A stretch of DNA of 45,478 nt from Ammonifex sp. Lineage in GTDB: Bacteria > Bacillota > Desulfotomaculia > Desulfotomaculales > Ammonificaceae. This document shows, piece by piece, positions 38,779 through 45,478 of this stretch; position 1 is the first letter of the stretch; the number at the start of each line of letters is the position of its first letter. The DNA is taken from positions 1 through 45,478 of the forward strand of contig QZIW01000001.1 of NCBI GenBank assembly GCA_003604985.1, given 5' to 3'. Both the position numbers and the translations under genes were made by a program. The notes beneath the pieces were generated by a model. The model saw nothing but the letters and a program-made list of their open reading frames with translations, searched no databases and was not told where the DNA came from.

Positions 38779-40041
38779 CCCATCATCTCCCTCCGTTTGC
38801 CGTTTTGCACATATGACCATTTTAATAAGAGCCGCCCGGGGCCGAGTAACACGTTGTTCAGCCCTGTTCCGTTTTACAGCCTGGAACAATAACCAATCGG
38901 GTAAGGGACCACCCTGAAGTGCGACGTCAAGTAAAAGCCGTGGAACGTTGGGATTCATATCCCTGTTTGGTTCGTGGTAAAGGGACGCGGATAAGGGAAA
39001 TAAAGCAATCGGGCGCCCTTCCTCGCCGCTGCTTTCAACGATGTTTTGTAATTTGAACCAACGAGCTATCTTAGTGCGCACGTCCCCTACCGTTGTTTCC
39101 AACCACTGGCGTACAACCAATCTGCCACCGCTGGCTGAAAGGGCTGTTGCGTAGAACGCATCCTTGTCAAGAGCTGTGTATTCTCTTCCGCGTTTCGCGG
39201 ACATGAGTAAGTTTTTGACCTCTTCTGGGTCGGCTGTCCTAAAGAAGGATACAGGTGAAAAAGTGCCTTTTTTTGTCCAAAAAAGGTAGACGAGAGGCCC
39301 GATACGGTAATGCGTTTCTTCTTGCTCAATAAGGGTATTAATAGCCATTGCGTACCGTTCCGCACAACTCTGACAAGTCGGGGCGATTAAAGATCTTTCC
39401 AGACCGTAGGACTCAAATGCTCCGCTATTCGCCGAAACTAAGGCTATTCCTGAAGTCTGTCCTCCCGGAACCCCCTTGATATTAACCGGATGGGGATTAG
39501 CCGGCTGGCAAAGGTCACCACATATGATGCATTCAGTCTTTGAATCTCCTTGCGGTAGATTGTATCTAAGCCAAAAGCTGCGTATTGAAGGAAGATCGGT
39601 TACTAACTGGTCGTTAACCCTAAAAGTAACCCATTGGTTGGCAGCTATCTCCTTCGGAATGTCAATACTACCATTTTTGAGATCCTTAAGAAACTTAGCT
39701 ACAACCGCAATGGATGGTTCACGGGTTGCATTCAGACATTCTTCAACAAGTGTGGTAAAAGCCCGTTGTCGTTCAGGAGAAGACCCGTCTTTATAGACAC
39801 CAAGGGTGTACTCGGCCTTATCCGCTAATAAATTTGCCTTTATTCCGGACGTTCGGGCTCCCGGATGCGGTACAACAAATTCTTTTCCCCGGTCCTTTTT
39901 CTTGCCGCTGCTCGTTGAAACAAATCCCAGCAGACGACCATCCTCGTCAAGGTCAACCAACCAGGGAACAGGGACTTTTTTGTACATTGCCGGCGGTAAG
40001 TCATCAACTCGGTCGGCATATTCGCAAAGCTTGCGTAACAA
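38374..40041 (-). CDS. cas8c: Cas8c (Csd1 family)
   Basis: PVPWLVDLDEDGRLLGF, CIICGDLCQPANPHPVNIKGVPGGQTSGIALVSANSGAFESYGLERSLIAPTCQSCAERYAMAIN. Confidence 0.96.
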   Translation of the reverse strand: MLRKLCEYADRVDDLPPAMYKKVPVPWLVDLDEDGRLLGFVSTSSGKKKDRGKEFVVPHPGARTSGIKANLLADKAEYTLGVYKDGSSPERQRAFTTLVEECLNATREPSIAVVAKFLKDLKNGSIDIPKEIAANQWVTFRVNDQLVTDLPSIRSFWLRYNLPQGDSKTECIICGDLCQPANPHPVNIKGVPGGQTSGIALVSANSGAFESYGLERSLIAPTCQSCAERYAMAINTLIEQEETHYRIGPLVYLFWTKKGTFSPVSFFRTADPEEVKNLLMSAKRGREYTALDKDAFYATALSASGGRLVVRQWLETTVGDVRTKIARWFKLQNIVESSGEEGRPIALFPLSASLYHEPNRDMNPNVPRLLLDVALQGGPLPDWLLFQAVKRNRAEQRVTRPRAALIKMVICAKRQTEGDDGMERLDPENRNPAYLCGRLLAELEAVQRAVMPDVNTTIVDRFFGTASSAPAAVFGRLLRGTQSHLSKLRKTKPGTYQALQERLEEIQAHLTEFPKVLKLEQQGLFALGYYHQRAADRAAARAHKQSLDKTIKDPK

Positions 40042-40046
40042 AGTAC

Positions 40047-40703
40047 TTATCCCTCCTTTCTTCGATAGAGGTTTGGAGGCACCCTGAGGATCCCATGCTC
40101 TAATCGGGCGCTAAAAAAAATCGGGTTGCCACGCCCGGACTCATCGGAGGTAAAATCCATGTCAAACAGCATCCGTCCCAGGTCATCCATTATTTCTACC
40201 GGTCTCTCGCTGCCATCAGGACAACCAAAGTGGGCCGAGAATTCGCGACAACCAAGGTAGGGTCTGTGGTGGCACTGCCCGCGGTTTACCCTCCGGCGGA
40301 ACATATCCCGGTATTTGGCCACCTCACCACCAGTATGCGGTTTAAGTACAATGTCAGCCTTAATTAGATAGGCTACATCGCGCAGAGCAAGGGTGTGGCG
40401 TTGCGCCCGATCCTCATCGGCATAGTACCCTCCGCCGCGAACGGCCCAGCCTTTTGCCGATGAGACGGCAGCCTTAGCATTCACTTCGTTCCGCAGGATG
40501 GAGAAATGCCTAATCTCGTTCAGTACCCAGATTTCTCTAACCTGCCAAGAGAATTCCGGTTTCCACAAAATAGCCTCCAGCACCCCGCGTGCAGCGGAAG
40601 GAGTCATTACCGGGTACGAAACCCGCTCTACCTTCATTTCCGGGCGGGTAAAGCATGCAAACGGCCCCCAAACCTTAACCTCCAGCGGTGGTCCTCCACT
40701 CAT
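40047..40703 (-). CDS. cas5c: Cas5c (Cas5d), probable pre-crRNA processing subunit
   Basis: PLEVKVWGPFACFTRPEMKVERVSYPVMTPSAARGVLEAILWKPEFSWQVREIWVLNEIRHFSILRNEV; HHRPYLGCREFSAHF. Confidence 0.97.
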   Translation of the reverse strand: MSGGPPLEVKVWGPFACFTRPEMKVERVSYPVMTPSAARGVLEAILWKPEFSWQVREIWVLNEIRHFSILRNEVNAKAAVSSAKGWAVRGGGYYADEDRAQRHTLALRDVAYLIKADIVLKPHTGGEVAKYRDMFRRRVNRGQCHHRPYLGCREFSAHFGCPDGSERPVEIMDDLGRMLFDMDFTSDESGRGNPIFFSARLEHGILRVPPNLYRRKEG

Positions 40704-40729
40704 TCATTTTCACCTCCTTCTTAAACCTG

Positions 40730-42925
40730 TTAGTAGATAAGATCATCTGGATTCCGGGCACCCTCGGTCAGCCCATATATTCGGTTATATCCTCCGAGCC
40801 ACTCGTAAAGCCCATCGCAAAGTTCAAAAATTAATCCTGCCTGGCGCAAGCGGTTAACCTCCTTAGCATAGATGCCTACCAGATACGGTTGCAGCCTACG
40901 CATCAACTCACGGGACACGCCGCCCCGGAAACAAATTTGGGCTAACAGGTCATCCACTATTACAGGCCCTTCAAATAATTCTGCCGGCGGACGCACCACC
41001 ACAGAAACTGTCGACTCCGGGATCATTCGAAACCTGGCATTCACCTCATCGAACCTTAAATGCCGCCGTAGTTCTTGAATAGCTTTTGCATCGGTTTTTA
41101 CGTCACCGTAAAGACGGTTAAAATACCGCTTGTAAAGCGCCGGATTGTCAAGGTTGACATCTTCTTCCTTTAGCAGACTTTCTGCCTCGTCCATGCCGGA
41201 GCGGTAGGCACCTCGCGGCGAACCACCATCTACAGGATTGAAGATCACGACCCGCCCAGGTATCCGTTTTCCATCTTCGTCAGTTAGGCGGCCTTCACGG
41301 TTGCACCGGCCTGCTACTTGAACGATACGGTCAAGAGGTCCTAAAGCCCTGAAAACCACCGGAAAATCCAAATCAACACCGGCTTCCACCACCTGCGTGG
41401 ACACAAGGCGGCACGGCTCTCCGGCGCGCAACCGCCGGTGCACCTCATTAATTACCCAGCGCCGGTGCGCCCCGCAAAGCGATGTAGAAAGATGTAACGC
41501 GTCGGGGTCGTCAAGCGCTTGCAGCAACCTTCGAGCGTCCTTTTTAGTGTTGACAACGGTTAGGCATTGAGGGCTTGTCCCCATCTCCGCTGCAACTCTT
41601 TCCCATGTCCATTCCTCGCCATGGACCGATATTACATAATTGACCCTTTTGAGAATAGCAAAATAACGGGAAGGTTCCAGAATAATCTCGTGCAGGTTCC
41701 GAAGTCCTTTGAGATGAAGGCTCTCTTCTAATGCCGGCTGGGTTGCGGTACACAGGATTACGGTGACACCGTAGTAATCAACCAAATCTTGAAGCACATC
41801 AAGTATAGGTTCCAAAAGTTCTACAGGAAGCGTCTGGACTTCATCGAGAATAAGGACGCTGCGCGCAATGTTGTGGAGTTTCCGGCAACGTGATGGACGA
41901 TTAGCAAAAAGGCTTTCAAAAAGCTGAACGGTGGTAGTAACGATAATCGGGGCATCCCAGTTTTCCGCAGCCAAATGGGACCATATCTCAGCATTTGAAG
42001 GCCCTTCGAAGGTTTCTATAGCCGCTAAAGCGCTATGATGCTCCAGTACAGCCTCGTCTCCAAAGATACCCCGGTAAATATCGGCCGTTTGCTCAATGAT
42101 GCTGGTATAGGGAATAGCGACTATAACTCGATCCAACTGATGTTGTAAGACGTGCTTTAAGGCAAAGGCCATTCCGGAAAGCGTCTTACCACCGCCTGTT
42201 GGAACCGTTAGACGAAAAACACCCTGGGGCTTCTCAGAAGCTTGAATACAAGCGATATAAATTTCGTGTCGCGCCTGATTTAACGGGTCGTTAGAATGTC
42301 CACTGAGCTTTGCTTGATGTGCCTTGAAGGACTCCCATAAACCCTGAAAATCGAATACCCGCTTCCGAGAACTACTCTTGTCCGGTTCAAAATGAGCTTC
42401 AGTGTCCAGAAAATCCGCGTCTACCAGGGCGGAAAAAAGCATCCGCAAAAAGAATTCGCAGCGCAAAGGATCTTGCAATCGTTCCGGTAATTCTTTTAAC
42501 AAATTGTCGGGAGTATCGGGGACCAATTTTTTAATTGCTCCCCCGGCGCAGCGAAGGGCTTCCTTTATTACAACATTGTCTTTTTTATCATGCATGCGTT
42601 GTTTCAGAGCTACAGCATTAGGCAAACCACCATGGTGGCCGGTTAACGGAAAGGCCAATAGCCCCCAAAAGTCCATCGCATAAACAGCGCCTGCGCTGGC
42701 ATGATCCGGCCCCCTTCTCCTGTAATCCGGGCTTGTTTCGCAAGCCTCAAGGTAAGCTTGAAAATCGGGATTAAATTTGCCAAGATCATGCCAAAGTCCC
42801 ATCCAGTGACCAATCTTACTAGCACCCCATTTGCCTGCAAAGTCAGCCGCGAGGCGTGCTACGCTGCGTAAGTGTTCTTCCAAGCTATGTCTTTGGCCTA
42901 AAGGGTTCCTGGAATGGGCAAACAA
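40730..42925 (-). CDS. cas3: CRISPR-associated helicase/nuclease Cas3 (HD + DExD/H)
   Basis: HD motif GLWHDLGKFNPDFQAYL, Walker A VPTGGGKTLSGM, ILDEVQTLP, VEAGVDLDFPVVFRALGPLDRIVQVAGRCNREG. TTG start preceded by ggggagg. Confidence 0.98.
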   Translation of the reverse strand: MFAHSRNPLGQRHSLEEHLRSVARLAADFAGKWGASKIGHWMGLWHDLGKFNPDFQAYLEACETSPDYRRRGPDHASAGAVYAMDFWGLLAFPLTGHHGGLPNAVALKQRMHDKKDNVVIKEALRCAGGAIKKLVPDTPDNLLKELPERLQDPLRCEFFLRMLFSALVDADFLDTEAHFEPDKSSSRKRVFDFQGLWESFKAHQAKLSGHSNDPLNQARHEIYIACIQASEKPQGVFRLTVPTGGGKTLSGMAFALKHVLQHQLDRVIVAIPYTSIIEQTADIYRGIFGDEAVLEHHSALAAIETFEGPSNAEIWSHLAAENWDAPIIVTTTVQLFESLFANRPSRCRKLHNIARSVLILDEVQTLPVELLEPILDVLQDLVDYYGVTVILCTATQPALEESLHLKGLRNLHEIILEPSRYFAILKRVNYVISVHGEEWTWERVAAEMGTSPQCLTVVNTKKDARRLLQALDDPDALHLSTSLCGAHRRWVINEVHRRLRAGEPCRLVSTQVVEAGVDLDFPVVFRALGPLDRIVQVAGRCNREGRLTDEDGKRIPGRVVIFNPVDGGSPRGAYRSGMDEAESLLKEEDVNLDNPALYKRYFNRLYGDVKTDAKAIQELRRHLRFDEVNARFRMIPESTVSVVVRPPAELFEGPVIVDDLLAQICFRGGVSRELMRRLQPYLVGIYAKEVNRLRQAGLIFELCDGLYEWLGGYNRIYGLTEGARNPDDLIY

Positions 42926-43145
42926 GTTTAGACCTCCCCAAGTTAAAACCTATTATACTTTGTTGTTATTATAGTTCCGGCCATTGTCAAGATAGAATTT
43001 CCTGAAATACTATTTTCAAGAACCATCTTTCCTTTTGAAAAATCTTTCCGACGCCTCCCTAATGCTACTACGCCCCCTGTTTTCGCAGCTTGATTTTGGT
43101 ACTTCGACCGGCTGGCCAACCAGACCACCAGTTCCCAACGATCCC

Positions 43146-43464
43146 AAAGGCCGTTACCGTTTGTCCGCAAAGGCGCGGTCTGCGCAGGGCCGGTAACGCG
43201 GACACAGCGAAGGTAAGGTTAGTGAACAGGGTTCAAGAATCGCGCCGGCTAAACGCGCATACCCTCGAACGTTGCGGCAGACTTCCACCCCGCTAATCCG
43301 TTTACAAAGAGACTGTACTAACAGGCGCTTATGAACGAAGCCGTGATTCGCTCCGAACCGAACTTTTCTCCCTGGAGACCGTTCAAAAACAAGAATGGCG
43401 CGAAAGGCGGCGGCGGATAGAGCGGAGCGTACTCGATTGTACGTGAGCACCGGTCAGCGTTGCC
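43146..43464. repeat. Composite dispersed repeat, blocks A (43146-43246), B (43337-43359), C (43372-43464)
   Basis: Same-orientation matches to 18662-18760, 18848-18870 and 4447-4530. Confidence 0.7.
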
Positions 43465-43788
43465 TGGGGGGCAAAATGGGGACAGGGTACTTTTTCCTCC
43501 CGGTACCTACCCCCTCACCACTCCCCTAAAAAAGATCAGAACTCACCAGGCACTGACGGGAAAAATAGAATGCATCTCAAACTTACCTTTGACGTAAGCC
43601 ACCGGTATAGAAACAACTTCCTCCCTATAGCGCAGCGCCGCGGCGGATAAGGCCATTTTGTTTTCTCCTGTCCTCCAACCCCCAACATTCACCCTCCAAA
43701 CCCGTGAACACAGCAACGCCATAGCTCTTTTTGCGACGTCCGACATCCGACATCCGAATGGACGACCTACCCTGCTCCCGGATGATGA

Positions 43789-44280
43789 TCACGTTTTAAA
43801 GCTCTTTTGCACCGGCTCGATGTCCAGGTCGTTTAACCACTCGCGTATGATTTCGGACAATGCGGCCAGTTTCGTATCGAACCACCGTTCGCGCTCTTCC
43901 GGATAATCGCCGAGGACGCGTTTAAACCGGCCGAAGGCGCCCCTGCCGTCCAGGGCCACCGCCAGCTTTTCCCGCAACCGACGGTTAGTAACGGTTTCGG
44001 TAAATTCAACCATTAGGTTGTAAACCTTATAAGACGGGACCCGGGGTATGGGTTGGTACCGGTCGCTTTCGTCCTGTATCTCCTGAACGATCGGAACAAG
44101 ATCGCGTTCCCATTTGGGGAGTTTCGCAATCTCCTCTTCGTCGAAAGACTCAAGGGAGCTAAGCTCATAAGGAATGACTTCTACTTCGCCGGTATGAGTA
44201 TCCAGGTAGGACCGGTTGTACCCCTCCTGTTCTTCCATTGCCATTGCGATTTCCTCGAAATCAACCGCAAGTTTTCGCAT
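43789..44280 (-). CDS. UPF0158 family protein
   Basis: MRKLAVDFEEIAMAMEEQEGYNRSYLDTHTGEVEVIPYE...RVPSYKVYNLMVEFTETVTNRRLREKLAVALDGRGAFGRFKRVLGDYPEERERWFDTK. Confidence 0.85.
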   Translation of the reverse strand: MRKLAVDFEEIAMAMEEQEGYNRSYLDTHTGEVEVIPYELSSLESFDEEEIAKLPKWERDLVPIVQEIQDESDRYQPIPRVPSYKVYNLMVEFTETVTNRRLREKLAVALDGRGAFGRFKRVLGDYPEERERWFDTKLAALSEIIREWLNDLDIEPVQKSFKT

Positions 44281-44593
44281 TAAACCACCTTTTGAATATT
44301 GGGAGGGCCTGTCTTGCCCTGCCAATAATTTAATTTTGGTATAAAATTTGATATCTGGTCCGCTTTACCTGCTTTACCAAGGAATATTTTGTCTAAATTT
44401 CATTGAAGTACGGACTCGCATTGAGTCGCTTTATTCACGATATGTATCACAATAGCGGGCACTCTGTGGTTCCCGTTGCAGAAAGAAAGCGGATTTTATT
44501 ATCTATTATGGATGTTATCGGTTGGTTGTAGGCGGTTTTTGTTGGTGGTGTGTTACTTTGTGGTTCCCGTTGCCGGAGGGGGGCTTTTTGACC

Positions 44594-45043
44594 TCAATCA
44601 GCAAATGCGGGTACGACAAGCGTCTGCAGGCCGCAGTCGGGCAGCGTTTCGCGGATCAACTCATAGTGCCGGTCGTGGTGGACGAGTATACAGGAATGCG
44701 TGATGGCGAAAGCGGCGATTAAGGCATCAATCAGGGGTATGGTGCGGCCCTTCCGCCTGAGGTTGAAGGCGAGACCGGCCGTTTGCTCGTAGACCTGGTC
44801 GGTGGTTGAGAGCTGCGGCAGGGCGTCCAGTTCTCTCTTCAGCGCGTCATAGTGCGCTTTATCTCTGGAGCCGAGCAGGAGTTCAACTTTTACGAGCGGC
44901 GCCATGATTACCTTTTCCTCCGCAAGAACCTCGCGCAGCCAGGCGGCCGCTTCGGGTGAGCCGTCTTTTCGCAAAGAAAGAACCCACGTCGAAGTTTCTA
45001 CGAGAAAACAAGGTTCACCGCTCACCGCGCCACGCCTCGACAT
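44594..45043 (-). CDS. PIN-domain toxin (VapC-like) with Glu at the first catalytic position
   Basis: CFLVETSTWVLSL, IMAPLVKVELLLGSRD, RTIPLIDALIAAFAITHSCILVHHDRHYELI. Confidence 0.8.
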   Translation of the reverse strand: MSRRGAVSGEPCFLVETSTWVLSLRKDGSPEAAAWLREVLAEEKVIMAPLVKVELLLGSRDKAHYDALKRELDALPQLSTTDQVYEQTAGLAFNLRRKGRTIPLIDALIAAFAITHSCILVHHDRHYELIRETLPDCGLQTLVVPAFAD

Positions 45044-45227
45044 CTTTAAGAGTAACCGCCAGATCCTCGTTGCCGAGTCTTTTCTGCAGCAATGCCACCC
45101 GACGCCGCCGGATAAACTCTTTCAGCGCCATGTTCAGCACTTCGCTCTGCCTTTTGCTTCCCGCGAGCCTCATTGCCTCTTCCAGCGCTGTCCGATCAAT
45201 GTTAACTGTGGTACGCATTTGCATCAC
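45015..45227 (-). CDS. VapB/RHH-like antitoxin
   Basis: MQMRTTVNIDRTALEEAMRLAGSKRQSEVLNMALKEFIRRRRVALLQKRLGNEDLAVTLKDVEAWRGER; overlaps the PIN gene start; RBS aaaaaggtg. Confidence 0.85.
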   Translation of the reverse strand: MMQMRTTVNIDRTALEEAMRLAGSKRQSEVLNMALKEFIRRRRVALLQKRLGNEDLAVTLKDVEAWRGER

Positions 45228-45370
45228 CTTTTTGCATTAATTATATGCCTTTATTGACCATCAAACAAGAACGTATTATGATGCCGCTGCGGGTTTGTGG
45301 CGGCAACTCAATTTCCGGCCAACCCTTCGAAACCTAAGATTTTCCGTAGCCAAGTAAAAAGGGGGTGTTA

Positions 45371-45478
45371 TTAATCCACCCGGTTCACTTCCGCCGCCCG
45401 GCGGTGCTCCGCGGCCAACTCTTCCCGCAGCTTCGGCGGCGCCAGCACCTCCACGCGGCTGCCGTAGTGGAGCAGCCA
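45371..45478 (-). CDS. C-terminal end of a WYL-domain-like transcriptional regulator (partial)
   Basis: Minus frame reads WLLHYGSRVEVLAPPKLREELAAEHRRAAEVNRVD*, resembling the end of YafY/WYL regulators. Confidence 0.6.
   Translation of the reverse strand, partial: WLLHYGSRVEVLAPPKLREELAAEHRRAAEVNRVD

Noticed and set aside
42952-42990. Possible promoter upstream of cas3 (minus-strand TTGACA with two TATAAT boxes)
   Set aside because: Individual boxes are perfect, but spacings from TTGACA are 11 and 27 nt, neither near 17; left uncalled without start-site mapping.

Overview
A 45.5 kb chromosomal segment. The gene content (spore-associated LysM/GH18 and GerMN proteins, RACo-type ASKHA protein) suggests a GC-rich, sporulating, clostridia-like Firmicute; this is inference. 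(1) 0-14.4 kb is mostly minus-strand housekeeping and cofactor genes: lysS, greA, an acyl-ACP-reductase-like dehydrogenase, dusB-like, coaX, birA, nadC-nadB-nadA, panD-panC-panB and a DUF2520 (PanG-like) gene. (2) 14.5-28 kb is mixed accessory content: LysM proteins, an HlyD/ABC/ABC-2 efflux cluster with a TetR regulator, a beta-propeller protein, an ASKHA protein lacking its [2Fe-2S] domain, a frameshifted TPR gene and a VapBC pair. (3) 28.5-42.9 kb is a complete type I-C CRISPR-Cas locus (cas3-cas5-cas8c-cas7-cas4-cas1-cas2, minus strand) followed by a leader and a very large array. I counted 92 intact 37-nt repeats that all read as identical, plus one degenerate leader-distal repeat. (4) 43-45.5 kb holds dispersed non-coding repeats, a UPF0158 protein, a second VapBC-like pair and the C-terminus of a WYL-like protein. 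The most interesting observations are: a solitary CRISPR-repeat-like element (32/37 matches) at 24544-24580, about 4 kb outside the array, whose stem survives mainly through G-U pairs on the crRNA-sense strand; a candidate internal Cas11c start inside cas8c; REP-like palindromes abutting the old end of the array; and a three-block dispersed intergenic repeat family.
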